Assembly: GCA_964577255.1 (NCBI GenBank) | Contig: CAZNYM010000013.1 | Span: forward strand, 1-39,756 | Direction of reading: 5' to 3' | DNA from: Micavibrio_C sp964577255 | GTDB lineage: Bacteria > Pseudomonadota > Alphaproteobacteria > Micavibrionales > Micavibrionaceae | DNA: 39,756 nt | Shown: one piece after another, positions 33,001 to 39,756 of the stretch | How the letters are laid out: each line of letters opens with the position of its first letter | Numbering within the stretch: the stretch's first letter is position 1 | Program-made: the position numbers and the translations under genes | Notes under the pieces: model-generated | Databases searched by the model: none | What the model was told of the DNA's origin: nothing | The model's input: the letters and a program-made list of their open reading frames with translations, nothing else

Positions 33001-34053
33001 GCCCGCCTGCAAAGCGTCGGCGGCGAGCTGGAGAAAACCTCCGCCGACGTCGAGCAGGCAACCGAGCAGGCGGTGGTCCGCTTCGATCGCGCCAGCACCA
33101 CGATCCGCCGCGAAACGCAGGAAGTGAACGATGCGGCGCTGAAGGCGACCGAAACGGCGGAACTGGTTGCCAGCAAGCTGACGGCTGAGTCCGAGGGACT
33201 GGTCCGTTCCTCGCGCGAGACGCTGACTGAGCTCAAGATGACCAGCGACAGCTTCGCTCTCAAGGTGCGGGAGGTCGCCGATCACATGGCGGTGGCGCTC
33301 AAGACCGCGCAGAATTACGGCGAGGAACTGCGTTCGCAGTCGGGCCTGGTGTCCCATGCCTCGGCAGAATCGGCCGATCAGATTAGCCGCGCCATTTCCG
33401 CGCTGTCTTCGCAGCTCGACGATATCGGCGGCATGACCAGTACGGTCGTGACCCGGATCGCCCGCTCGCGCGAAGACCTTGCGGAGGAGTCGGAGAAGCT
33501 TGCGACCGTGTCGGCCAACGCCACGCAGTCGCTCGAGGAAGCGGCCGGCATCTTCACCCGCCAGTCGAACAATCTGTTCAAGGCGGTACAGGACGCCACC
33601 TTCAACGCCGAGAAAATTCGCAAGGAAGAATGGCGCGTCCAGCGCGAAAGCTTCCTGTCCTCCGCGAAGTTCATCATCGAGAGCCTGCATTCGCTGTCGG
33701 TCGATCTTACCCGGATCATGGACAACGAAATTCCGGAGAAAACCTGGCGCGCCTTCCAGAAGGGCGACGTCGGGGCCTTCACCCGCAAGCTGTCGCAGCT
33801 GGAAGGCGGCGAAATGCCGATCGATCGCATGCGCAAGAAATTCGCGGACGACACGGAGTTCCGTACCTACGTCCAGCGCTTCCTGCGCCAGTTCGAGGAT
33901 CTGTTCGAGCAGGCCGTGGCCAACGACCAGGGCGACCTGCTGGGCGCCGTGTTCGCCTCGAGCGATGTCGGCCGGCTTTACGGCCTTCTGTGCCAGGCGG
34001 CGGGCCGCGAGCCGCGCCTGAACCGGGAAGAGCGCAAGACAGCGGCTTCTTAA
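30013..34053 (+). CDS. Giant membrane-anchored coiled-coil protein, TipN-like
   Basis: The 1346-residue protein has three parts. Residues 1-185 are acidic, Pro/Glu/Ala-rich and presumably disordered, with a lysine cluster (KKFKKKKKDGK) near 100. Two membrane segments follow (about 187-207 and 220-242). Then comes about 930 residues of nearly unbroken Ala/Glu/Gln-rich helix with coiled-coil spacing, and a distinct C-terminal domain (about 1180-1346) with SLHSLSVDLTRIMDNEIPE, AFTRKLSQLEGGE, FADDTEFRTYVQRFLRQFEDLFE and SSDVGRLYGLLCQAAGR. This plan matches the alphaproteobacterial polarity protein TipN (two N-terminal membrane segments plus long coiled coil), although this one is larger; homology is inferred from layout and the tail. 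A GTG at 29995 is an alternative start; GGAG before 30013 favours the ATG. Confidence 0.8.
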   Translation: MSNISVIRQDDEVNAGQPAEVAPPETTEAQTETPPPESARVITEAQDTRELTARKLDDVETPDEEQSAKVRIRAIRDAITGENSGLNVELQAPRLKKFKKKKKDGKNAAEAPNTEAAAEEAPARVAPVLSAVTEMPTAPAPEPSTEGFAAYEAAAQNEQNGDEESVLTLAPLNAVPMLQPVWQKTLNYGGAYLTVAWVAYCIIYAMGAYGFDGLLSSGPMQLGGLFAAMLTPVALYWMIVSHIQRRSDIQLYANQLRQELHSIIFPTGERAQRVHADIEKLCQQAAELSASSRAVVKTIARARQALRTDIKEFVSLAKKAEYHIDGLAERMSGKSSLLLGLTGELEKRVETLDARTHEGAQAWKLATETVLGRSAEMENALGRGAEKILEAADQARAKTQNIEQTIAGSYDGLNEAAEKVAQRLKAISSEFGGHTETLSEAIARVSVQADRFSGTIGEQISDLEDVAAQTLKAMDQASHTVETHRQALDDGAEKVAAQARNIASTVTSAVGMLENASESMIARADSIEQRMNTQAGKLQDTAAGLAQQANAIESTSASAANQLSEAMTVALNGAEQIGVAVRRAVEQLEKATAQACDQANGLMESTRGNIDRLSEAGAANVENIRTILDLLERSRTQIEEAAHLAQGHVNTLTESIDSQSGRIAYATQDIVNRVGSVQGALEAPLRELRGVLTEADNRHLQIEETLGRRVSDLSEASEKAKSAAEHIRDTLKGQAQEISTISGQITGHSRVIAEQLFKQKTLLNEEITRALAGVGEVTTALGGQVTLFSGYADKTMEDLERLQVAIEDRTRAARDASGSTLESLAQLDQEFTEKTASLKTHAETATGAVTSSMEALEKTAASFKPLFESAIEQASEAQEKFKRLQSDFETTSDTGLTRMERVGEAFDDRLTQLRQGADQAAAALRIGSEALQEGVDVVSAAAQTATDRLRAVETAMEDQGAGIHIVTDQAILKLEKVQKLVNDQFHELSESAGMAVARLQSVGGELEKTSADVEQATEQAVVRFDRASTTIRRETQEVNDAALKATETAELVASKLTAESEGLVRSSRETLTELKMTSDSFALKVREVADHMAVALKTAQNYGEELRSQSGLVSHASAESADQISRAISALSSQLDDIGGMTSTVVTRIARSREDLAEESEKLATVSANATQSLEEAAGIFTRQSNNLFKAVQDATFNAEKIRKEEWRVQRESFLSSAKFIIESLHSLSVDLTRIMDNEIPEKTWRAFQKGDVGAFTRKLSQLEGGEMPIDRMRKKFADDTEFRTYVQRFLRQFEDLFEQAVANDQGDLLGAVFASSDVGRLYGLLCQAAGREPRLNREERKTAAS

Positions 34054-34071
34054 TTCATTGATTTAGCTTAA

Positions 34072-34123
34072 TTATTGTCCCCCACGCCCGGTTTTTCCGG
34101 CCGCCGGGGGATAATAATCTTTT
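34072..34123 (+). terminator. Intrinsic terminator after the coiled-coil gene
   Basis: A 12-base inverted repeat with one G-T pair (TTATTGTCCCCC at 34072-34083 with GGGGGATAATAA at 34106-34117) encloses a GC-rich inner segment and is followed by TCTTTT. It lies 19 bases after the stop codon. The long gene is thus probably a separate unit from the HAD gene that follows. Confidence 0.75.
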
Positions 34124-34187
34124 CTTGAGGATTTCCGTCTATCCTACCAAAAGACCCAAAGGCCAGTCGAAAGGGGCAACTTACGAC

Positions 34188-35120
34188 ATGGGCAAAACAA
34201 AATTCTGCCAGGGCATTTCGGACATCTCCGACAGCTATAATGCCTTCATTCTCGATCAGTGGGGCGTCCTTCATAACGGCGAAAACGCGTATGAGGGCGT
34301 GATCGACTGCCTGCGTGAGCTCAAGGCTCGCAACAAATTCATCATCATCCTGTCAAATTCGGGCAAGCGCGCCCAGGAAAACATCGACCGCATGAAGAGC
34401 ATGGGCATCACCCGCGATCATTATGACGAAGTCATCACCTCGGGGGAAGTCACCTGGCAGGGGCTGAAGAACCAGGATGACGGGTTTTTCAGGGGCATCG
34501 GCAAAAAATGTTTCCTTATCAGCCGCGGCAAGGACAAATCCATCCTCGACGGCCTCGACGTCGAAATCGTCAAATCCCCTGACGAAGCGGAATTCATGGT
34601 TATCAGCGGCTCCGACGCGCCGGAAAAAACCATGGTCGATTACTACGAGCCGCTGCTGCGCCAGGCAATCCGCAAGCGGCTTAAGTGCCTGTGCGCCAAT
34701 CCCGACGCGCGTATCGTGCAGGGCGACGGCAGTTATATCGGCCCGGGCCTGATCGCGCGCCGCTATGAGGATTTCGGCGGCGTGGTCCATTACATCGGCA
34801 AGCCGTTCAAGCCGATCTATCAGCATTGCATCAAGATCTTGCAGAAACGCGACATCTTCCCGGGCGATACAGTCATGATCGGCGACACCATGGCGCACGA
34901 CATTATCGGCGCGGCCGGAGTCGAGATCGACACCTGCCTGGTGCGCGACGGCCTGCATGCCGGCACGTTCAAGGCCTGCAAGTCGCCGGCCGAAGTGGAT
35001 CGCGCGCTGAACGTGCTGGTTCTGCAGTACAACAACATCCGGCCGACCTATCTGGTCAACCGCCTGAACTGGGGCAAGCCCCTGCCGGACCGCAAGCACA
35101 AGAAACGCAAAACGGGCTGA
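34188..35120 (+). CDS. HAD superfamily class IIA hydrolase (TIGR01459-like)
   Basis: The 310-residue protein is a haloacid dehalogenase-type phosphatase with a class IIA cap. The nucleophile is Asp23 in ILDQWGVLHNG, a variant (DxWGV) seen in this alphaproteobacterial subgroup. Motif II is IILSNSGKR near residues 64-72, and the C-terminal GDTVMIGDTMAHDIIGA carries the metal-binding aspartates (about 224-240) after a KPFKPIYQH lysine motif. Relatives include NagD-type sugar phosphatases; the substrate is unknown. I chose the ATG at 34188 with AAAGGGG upstream over a TTG at 34125 lying just past the terminator. The tail is very basic (RKHKKRKTG). Confidence 0.88.
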   Translation: MGKTKFCQGISDISDSYNAFILDQWGVLHNGENAYEGVIDCLRELKARNKFIIILSNSGKRAQENIDRMKSMGITRDHYDEVITSGEVTWQGLKNQDDGFFRGIGKKCFLISRGKDKSILDGLDVEIVKSPDEAEFMVISGSDAPEKTMVDYYEPLLRQAIRKRLKCLCANPDARIVQGDGSYIGPGLIARRYEDFGGVVHYIGKPFKPIYQHCIKILQKRDIFPGDTVMIGDTMAHDIIGAAGVEIDTCLVRDGLHAGTFKACKSPAEVDRALNVLVLQYNNIRPTYLVNRLNWGKPLPDRKHKKRKTG

Positions 35121-35141
35121 TCGCCATAGGTTTGACGGGAC

Positions 35142-36134
35142 CTAGCGGCTCGGATGTCTGGCCATGATGTCGAGGGCGGACTGGATCTCCGGCATTTTGC
35201 GCTCAGCCGCTTCCTCGCCCTCCTTGATGATCTCCTCCGCCCGCTCGAATTCCAGCAGGCCGATATGGCCGATGCGCGGCTTGATGTGCACATCGGGCGG
35301 ATCGCCCGCCAGGCGCGAGCGCGTCAGACGGTCCTGGATGATGTTCAGGGAAGATACCATCACGCCGAACAGGCTGGGGGCGTTCATCTCGCGCCGGAAC
35401 AGGCGCTTGGGCAGGCTGGAAAGTCCCAGGGCCGATTCCGCTTCACTTTCGAATGTCGGGTCGCCGACGATGTCGAAGCCGAGAATGGTCTGGAAATTGC
35501 TGCCGGGTTTTTTCGATTTGCCGATCATGTCGCCGTTGAGGTCGACCGCGATGGTGATCTGCGAGCCGAGCGCCAGACACGGCGACACCGGCACCGGATT
35601 GACCAGCGCGCCGTCGATCAGCAATTGGCCGTTATGGTCGACCGGCGGGAAGATGCCGGGCAGGGCGAAGGAAGCCCGCATGGCCATCGTCAGCTCGCCT
35701 TTGCGCAGCCAGACTTCATGGCCGGTGGCGAGATCGGTGCACACGGCGACGAACGGTGCCGGCAGGTTTTCGATGCGGTTGTCGCCGAAATTCTCACGCA
35801 GCAGATCCTCGATGCGCCGCCCGCCGATCAGGCCGGCGCTGCGCATTTTGAAGTCGAGATAATTGAACACGCGGCGGCGGTTGAGCCCCAGGGCCCATTC
35901 CTCGATCGAATCCAGCTTACCCGCCAGATAGCAGCCGCCCACCACCGCGCCGATGGACGTGCCGGCGATGACTGCGGGCTTGATGCCGTATTTACCCAGG
36001 ACCTTCAGGACTCCGATATGGGCGAAACCGCGCGCCAGTCCGCCTCCCAGGGCCAGGCCTATGGCGGGCGGAATCTCGGAAGGGGGCGGGGGATTCGTGC
36101 GCATAACACCGGAATCGTTATGCTTTTTCAACAT
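35142..36134 (-). CDS. Patatin-like phospholipase (RssA/YchK-like)
   Basis: The 330-residue protein has the patatin fold: oxyanion-hole loop GGGLARG (30-36), nucleophile elbow GTSIG with Ser60, and the second dyad member Asp174 in LLIDGALVNP. RssA-like bacterial patatins are thought to be lipid acyl hydrolases, with uncertain substrates. The ATG at 36134 was chosen because an upstream reading to 36248 would cross the ABC exporter's start. It is convergent with the HAD gene (22 bases between the stops) and divergent from the exporter. Confidence 0.9.
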   Translation of the reverse strand: MLKKHNDSGVMRTNPPPPSEIPPAIGLALGGGLARGFAHIGVLKVLGKYGIKPAVIAGTSIGAVVGGCYLAGKLDSIEEWALGLNRRRVFNYLDFKMRSAGLIGGRRIEDLLRENFGDNRIENLPAPFVAVCTDLATGHEVWLRKGELTMAMRASFALPGIFPPVDHNGQLLIDGALVNPVPVSPCLALGSQITIAVDLNGDMIGKSKKPGSNFQTILGFDIVGDPTFESEAESALGLSSLPKRLFRREMNAPSLFGVMVSSLNIIQDRLTRSRLAGDPPDVHIKPRIGHIGLLEFERAEEIIKEGEEAAERKMPEIQSALDIMARHPSR

Positions 36135-36174
36135 GATGCTTGCTGCCTCTCTCCCTATAGGGTAACACAATTCC
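36135..36174. promoter_or_regulatory. Short divergent spacer with 10-base palindrome
   Basis: Only 40 bases separate the divergent starts of the patatin gene and the ABC exporter gene. Its centre is the perfect palindrome CCCTATAGGG at 36153-36162. The position between two starts suggests an operator or overlapping core promoters (TATAGG/TATAGGG on either strand). The exporter's promoter may also lie inside the patatin gene. Confidence 0.35.
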
Positions 36175-37956
36175 ATGACAAATGTGAATCCGGATGCTGT
36201 CCCGCACAAAAAGACCGCCCGGTCTTTGCTTGGGCGCCTGCTGGGCACCTATCTGCGGCCCTATCTGCGCCTGCTGGCGGCGGCCGTCTTTTTCATGGTG
36301 CTGGCGGCGGTGATGACAGCGACCTTCGCCAAGCTGATCGAGCCGGTGATCGATAATATCAGCGCCGCGCGCCGCGCCGACCTGATCGTGCCGCTGGGCC
36401 TGGCCGTGTTCGCGGTGTTCGTGGTCAGCGGCCTGGCGACCTATTTCCACACGCTGCTGATGAACCGCATCGGTCAGTCGATCGTAGCCGACGTCCAGAA
36501 CGACCTGTTCGCCCGCCTGATGACGCTCGATCTCGGGTTTTTCCACGCCAATCCCGGCGGCCTGCTGATCTCAAGGATCGTCAACGACACCCATGTTATG
36601 CGCGGCGCGGTGGCGGACGGCGTCACCGGCGTGGGCAAGGGGGTGTTGACGCTCGTCCTGCTGGTCGCGCTGATGTTCACGCAGAACGCCATGCTGGCGA
36701 CGGTAATCTTCGTCATATTCCCCATCACCGCCTTTTTCGTCATGCGCATCGGCAAGCGCCTGCGCAAGATCTCAGGCGCCATCCAGGGTGAAATCGCCAA
36801 TCTTACCTACACGCTGGCGCAGACCTTCCAGGGCATCCGTCAGGTCAAGGCCTACGGCATGGAAGATTCCGAGCGCGCCCGCGCGGGCAAGGTGATCGCC
36901 CGTGTGCGCGACCTGTCGATCAAATCTACTCGCGTCGGCACTCTAAGCACCCCGATCAACGAGGCTCTTGTGGGCCTGGCTGTGATGGGCGTGATCGTGA
37001 TCGGCGGCTATCAGGTGGTGGTCAGCCAGACGCTGACCACAGGCCAGCTTTTTTCCTTCATCACCGCTTTCTCGCTGGCCTACGAGCCGATGAAGCGCCT
37101 GGCGAAGCTCAACAACACGATCCAGACCGGCCTGGGCGCGGCCGAGCGCGTGTTCGCGCTGATGGATCAGGAGCCGGAGATCTGCGAGCGCGCGGGCGCC
37201 CTTGTTTTCACCAGCCGTCAGCCGGAGATCCGCTTTGAGGACGTCACCTTCCGCTATCCGGGGCAGGAGGAAGGCGCGGCGCTGCAGAACGTCGCTTTCA
37301 CTCTGCCGGCCGGCAAGGTGACGGCGCTGGTCGGGCCTTCGGGCGCGGGGAAATCGACGGTCATGAACCTGATCCCCCGCCTGTTCGACGCGCAGCAGGG
37401 CGCCGTGACGATCGACGGCGTGGATGTGCGAAATTTCACGCTTTCGAGTCTGCGTCGCCATATCGCGATCGTGTCGCAGGACATCAGCATCTTCGACGAC
37501 AGCGCGGCGGCCAATATCCGTTACGGCACGCCCGATGCATCGGACGAAGCGGTGCGGGAAGCGGCGCGTCGCGCGGCGGCGCACGAGTTCATCATGGCCT
37601 TGCCGCAGGGCTACGACACGCCGCTTGGCGAAAACGGCGTCAAGCTCTCGGGCGGGCAGCGCCAGCGCCTGGCCATCGCCCGCGCCATCCTGCGCGATGC
37701 ACCCATATTGCTTCTGGACGAGGCGACATCGGCGCTCGACAACGAATCCGAGCGCCTGATCCAGCAATCGCTCGCTGAACTGCAGAAGGGCCGGACAACG
37801 CTTGTCATCGCCCACCGCCTCAGCACCATTCACAACGCCGACCAGATCATCGTCATGAAGGACGGCGCCGTGGTGCAGCAAGGGCGCCACGACCGCCTGC
37901 TGGGCGAAAGGGAAGGGCTCTACGCCCGCCTGCACACGCTGGGGCAGATGGGATGA
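36175..37956 (+). CDS. msbA: MsbA-like ABC exporter (half transporter, lipid A export family)
   Basis: The 593-residue half transporter fuses a six-segment membrane domain (about 25-330) to an ATPase domain (about 345-590). Walker A is VGPSGAGKST (386-395), the signature LSGGQRQR is at 491-498, and Walker B ILLLDEATSALD follows near 513-524, then the H-loop in IAHRLSTIH. Layout and length match MsbA, which flips lipid A-core in the inner membrane, and similar peptide or lipid exporters. An acyl-hydrolase-like patatin sits opposite and an alpha/beta hydrolase overlaps its end (ATGA), a context compatible with lipid handling. MsbA function itself is not proven by sequence alone. Confidence 0.85.
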   Translation: MTNVNPDAVPHKKTARSLLGRLLGTYLRPYLRLLAAAVFFMVLAAVMTATFAKLIEPVIDNISAARRADLIVPLGLAVFAVFVVSGLATYFHTLLMNRIGQSIVADVQNDLFARLMTLDLGFFHANPGGLLISRIVNDTHVMRGAVADGVTGVGKGVLTLVLLVALMFTQNAMLATVIFVIFPITAFFVMRIGKRLRKISGAIQGEIANLTYTLAQTFQGIRQVKAYGMEDSERARAGKVIARVRDLSIKSTRVGTLSTPINEALVGLAVMGVIVIGGYQVVVSQTLTTGQLFSFITAFSLAYEPMKRLAKLNNTIQTGLGAAERVFALMDQEPEICERAGALVFTSRQPEIRFEDVTFRYPGQEEGAALQNVAFTLPAGKVTALVGPSGAGKSTVMNLIPRLFDAQQGAVTIDGVDVRNFTLSSLRRHIAIVSQDISIFDDSAAANIRYGTPDASDEAVREAARRAAAHEFIMALPQGYDTPLGENGVKLSGGQRQRLAIARAILRDAPILLLDEATSALDNESERLIQQSLAELQKGRTTLVIAHRLSTIHNADQIIVMKDGAVVQQGRHDRLLGEREGLYARLHTLGQMG

Positions 37957-38777
37957 TCCCGCGCATCCGGCGGCGCACGCTTGTCGCTTTTGCCTTCGGC
38001 TACGCCTTCATGACGTTTTTCCTGTGGGCCAAGCAAAGGGACTTCCTTTATTTCCCCGTGCCTGCCGTCCCCGCGCCCGCGGCGGCGGGCTTTGCCGACA
38101 TGAGCGTGATCGACATTGTCACGCCCCGCGACGGGCTGGCGCTGCGCGGCTGGTACCGCCCGCCCGCCGATGCGGCGCAGCCGGGGGTCGTGATGTTCCA
38201 CGGCAACGGCGGCGGCATCGATATCCGCGCCTATAAAAGCCGGCCGTTCACGGCGCGGGGTTACGGTTTTCTGCTGGCGGAATACCGGGGCTACAGCGGC
38301 AATCCCGGCACGCCGGGCGAGCAGGGGTTTTACGACGATGCCCGGGGCTATATTGAAACCCTGACCGCCACCCACGGCATCGCGCCTGAGCGGCTGATCT
38401 TTTACGGCGAGTCGCTCGGCACCGGTGTCGCCACCCAGATGGCCCGCGAATACCCGCAGGCGCGGGCGCTTATCCTGGAAACGCCCTACACCAATCTTGC
38501 CTGGCTGGCGCAGACGCGGGTGTTCTGGATTCCGACTTATTTTCTCATGAGGGATAAATTCGACAACGCGGGCAAGATCGGCGGCGTGTCGATGCCCGTC
38601 CTGATCCTGCACGGTACGCGCGACCGGGTGGTGCCCTACAGCCACGGCCAGGCGCTGTTTGCGCGTGCGGCAGAGCCCAAGCGGCTGGAGACATTTCCGG
38701 GCGGGGACCATATCGACCTGTTTACGCGCGGCGCGGCCGATAAAATCCTGGCTTTTCTCGACGACCATGCGCGTTAG
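37953..38777 (+). CDS. Membrane-anchored alpha/beta hydrolase (BEM46/ABHD13-like)
   Basis: The 274-residue protein starts with a basic stretch and one hydrophobic segment (about 10-26), which likely anchors it in the inner membrane with the catalytic domain outside. The catalytic triad is readable: Ser154 in YGESLGTG, Asp224 in HGTRDRVVPY and His253 in GGDHIDLF. MFHGNGGG near 81-88 forms the oxyanion hole. The family includes serine hydrolases of unknown substrate; bacterial members are common next to lipid or envelope genes. The four-base overlap with the exporter gene suggests co-translation. Confidence 0.9.
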   Translation: MIPRIRRRTLVAFAFGYAFMTFFLWAKQRDFLYFPVPAVPAPAAAGFADMSVIDIVTPRDGLALRGWYRPPADAAQPGVVMFHGNGGGIDIRAYKSRPFTARGYGFLLAEYRGYSGNPGTPGEQGFYDDARGYIETLTATHGIAPERLIFYGESLGTGVATQMAREYPQARALILETPYTNLAWLAQTRVFWIPTYFLMRDKFDNAGKIGGVSMPVLILHGTRDRVVPYSHGQALFARAAEPKRLETFPGGDHIDLFTRGAADKILAFLDDHAR

Positions 38778-38783
38778 GCGCGG

Positions 38784-38811
38784 TTGCGGCGCAGTATTTC
38801 GGTGCTATACT
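38784..38811 (+). promoter_or_regulatory. Possible promoter placing transcription start at the DUF192 start codon
   Basis: TTGCGG (38784-38789), a 16-base spacer and TATACT (38806-38811) resemble a sigma-70 promoter. The predicted start would fall at about the ATG at 38818, so the transcript would be leaderless or nearly so. No ribosome binding site precedes the ATG, which fits. Read from the exporter operon, the gene may also be co-transcribed. Confidence 0.4.
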
Positions 38812-38817
38812 GCCGCC

Positions 38818-39417
38818 ATGAGATTCTTCCTTTTCATGATTTCCGCGCTGCTCCCGGTTCTGGGCGGCTTGCCGGCGCAAGCGGCTGACGAGCGGCAGGT
38901 GCATTCGGCTTCGCCGATGCAGCCGTTGCCCGAGTTGTCGCCTTTTGAGGCCAACCCCACCTTTGAAGACCTGAAGGTGACCATGGCCAGCGGCAAGAGC
39001 CATGTCTTCAAGGTCGAGGTGGCGCGGGAGCCGGTCGAGGTGATATACGGCCTGATGTACCGCCGCGATCTGGATCGGGATGCGGGAATGATCTTCATTT
39101 TCTCCGACGACCAGGAGCGGGCGTTCTGGATGAAGAATACCTATATTTCGCTCGATCTGCTGTTCATCAACGCCGATGGCACTATCCATCATATCCACGA
39201 GAAATCGGTGCCCGAGAGTCTGACGCCGCTGCCTTCCAACGGGCCGGTGCGGGCGGTGCTGGAGATCAGCGGCGGCCGGGCGGCGGAGCTGGGGATCAAG
39301 CCTGGCGATGTTCTGGACAGTCCGGCGCTCAAGGCGGCGGTGGCGCATCAGGAAGCGCTCAAGACCGGCGCCGCGCCCGCACCTGAAGCCGCGCCGGAAA
39401 AGCCGGCTGCGCCTTAA
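38818..39417 (+). CDS. Secreted DUF192 protein
   Basis: The 199-residue product has a signal peptide (MRFFLFMISALLPVLGGLPAQA, site near residue 22) and a DUF192 domain (about 45-165). Hallmarks are REPVEVIYGLMYRRDL, AFWMKNTYISLDLLFI and the C-terminal RAAELGIKPGDVL. The family (COG1430) has a small beta-barrel fold and no assigned reaction. A Pro/Ala-rich tail follows. I chose the ATG at 38818 over in-frame codons farther upstream, which lie inside the hydrolase gene and would hide the signal peptide. It lies 40 bases after the hydrolase gene. Confidence 0.9.
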   Translation: MRFFLFMISALLPVLGGLPAQAADERQVHSASPMQPLPELSPFEANPTFEDLKVTMASGKSHVFKVEVAREPVEVIYGLMYRRDLDRDAGMIFIFSDDQERAFWMKNTYISLDLLFINADGTIHHIHEKSVPESLTPLPSNGPVRAVLEISGGRAAELGIKPGDVLDSPALKAAVAHQEALKTGAAPAPEAAPEKPAAP

Positions 39418-39460
39418 GGACTGAGTCGCGAAGGCACGAAGTTTTTAGAATGGGGCTTGT

Positions 39461-39756
39461 CTAGCTACCTAACTCGACTCCTAGGTCTTTTCGCATAGTA
39501 TCTTTCAGTTTCTTCATCACAGCAGGTCGATCTGGGTGAATGGCCCTGTTAATTGGATTAGTCTCTCTGAATTTATACAGTAGTTCTAAGACTTCTTTCG
39601 ATGCTACTAATTCACACTTATTAATACATAACCCACAATATAACGCGGTTGTTTCGCTTGGCTCTATTTCAGATTTGTACATGGCATCCAGTAAGTTATT
39701 GTATGCATCCTTTTTTTCCTGAAAATTCCGGTTGGCAAGGTAAGACCTATGAGCCA
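39461..39756 (-). CDS. AT-rich hypothetical gene, 3' end only (cut by window edge)
   Basis: The minus-strand frame ending at the stop at 39461-39463 stays open to the window edge, so the gene is longer than the 73 codons from the internal ATG at 39682. The visible C-terminal 98 residues contain HRSYLANRNFQEKKDAYNNL, then SEIEPSETTALYCGLCINKCELVASKEVLELLYKF and KDTMRKDLGVE. The pattern (two amphipathic helices, charged, with LVAS-EV-ELL) resembles small helical proteins of unknown role found in many genomes; I assign no function. It is far richer in A and T than the rest of the window, with codon choice to match, a sign of different ancestry. The 43-base gap to the DUF192 gene shows nothing. 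Confidence 0.6.
   Translation of the reverse strand, partial: AHRSYLANRNFQEKKDAYNNLLDAMYKSEIEPSETTALYCGLCINKCELVASKEVLELLYKFRETNPINRAIHPDRPAVMKKLKDTMRKDLGVELGS

Noticed and set aside
30526..33690. 1054-codon open frame on the minus strand opposite the coiled-coil gene
   Set aside because: It mirrors the plus-strand gene's biased codons (few stops in GC-rich, repetitive helix coding). Its product is Leu/His/Arg/Gly-rich without domains, and the plus-strand frame has the membrane segments and a structured tail.
30013..34053. Chemoreceptor or SMC-type protein
   Set aside because: No ligand-binding domain, HAMP or signalling hairpin signature, and no Walker A/B heads; the helices and two adjacent membrane segments fit a scaffold better.
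39428..39441. GCGAAGGCACGAAG word as part of a dispersed repeat
   Set aside because: Reminiscent of a generic intergenic repeat but there is only a single short copy in the window.

Overview
The window reads as a chromosomal segment of an alphaproteobacterium with fairly high GC and little non-coding DNA. The evidence is gene order. The run miaB – phoH – ybeY – corC – lnt – small HTH regulator – metK – trmB – rimP – nusA – infB – rbfA – truB – rpsO is a typical alphaproteobacterial housekeeping block, and so are recO next to parC and purK–purE next to a DUF465 gene. A TipN-like, two-membrane-segment coiled-coil giant also points to this class. The order within the class cannot be settled here. 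A run of 10 Ns (26207-26216) shows that this is a draft assembly.

Layout. 1-805 (minus): start of purK, purE and a DUF465 gene. 972-3196 (plus): 6-phosphofructokinase and two overlapping genes for membrane proteins with bacterial PH domains. 3388-6002 (plus): an L,D-transpeptidase and a Tat-exported MepK/YcbK-type peptidase, separated by a spacer that can fold into a multi-stem RNA. 6012-9044 (plus): recO and parC. 9045-11232 (minus): bpt and an MFS transporter. 11291-17605 (minus): the rimP–nusA–infB–rbfA–truB–rpsO operon, with terminator-like hairpins before rimP and after rpsO. 17717-20182 (minus): trmB, metK and an HTH regulator with a good promoter. 20290-28122 (minus): lnt, corC, ybeY, phoH, an extra large PhoH-like gene broken by the assembly gap, and miaB. 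28207-34053 (plus): a D-2-hydroxyacid dehydrogenase, a small secreted protein, an AT-rich spacer and the 1346-residue coiled-coil protein. 34188-35120 (plus): a HAD class IIA hydrolase. 35142-36134 (minus): a patatin-like protein. 36175-39417 (plus): an MsbA-like ABC exporter, an alpha/beta hydrolase and a DUF192 protein. 39461-39756 (minus): the 3' end of an AT-rich unknown gene.

Functionally most of the window is core machinery: translation and transcription (rimP to rpsO, metK, trmB, miaB, ybeY), purine synthesis, glycolysis, recombination and decatenation. A cell-envelope theme recurs: Ldt plus MepK, Lnt, the MsbA-like exporter, bPH2 proteins and the TipN-like protein. The least ordinary items are the long PhoH paralogue inserted between miaB and phoH, the giant coiled-coil protein, and the structured RNA candidate between the two peptidoglycan genes. 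I see no rRNA, tRNA, CRISPR array, insertion sequence or prophage.
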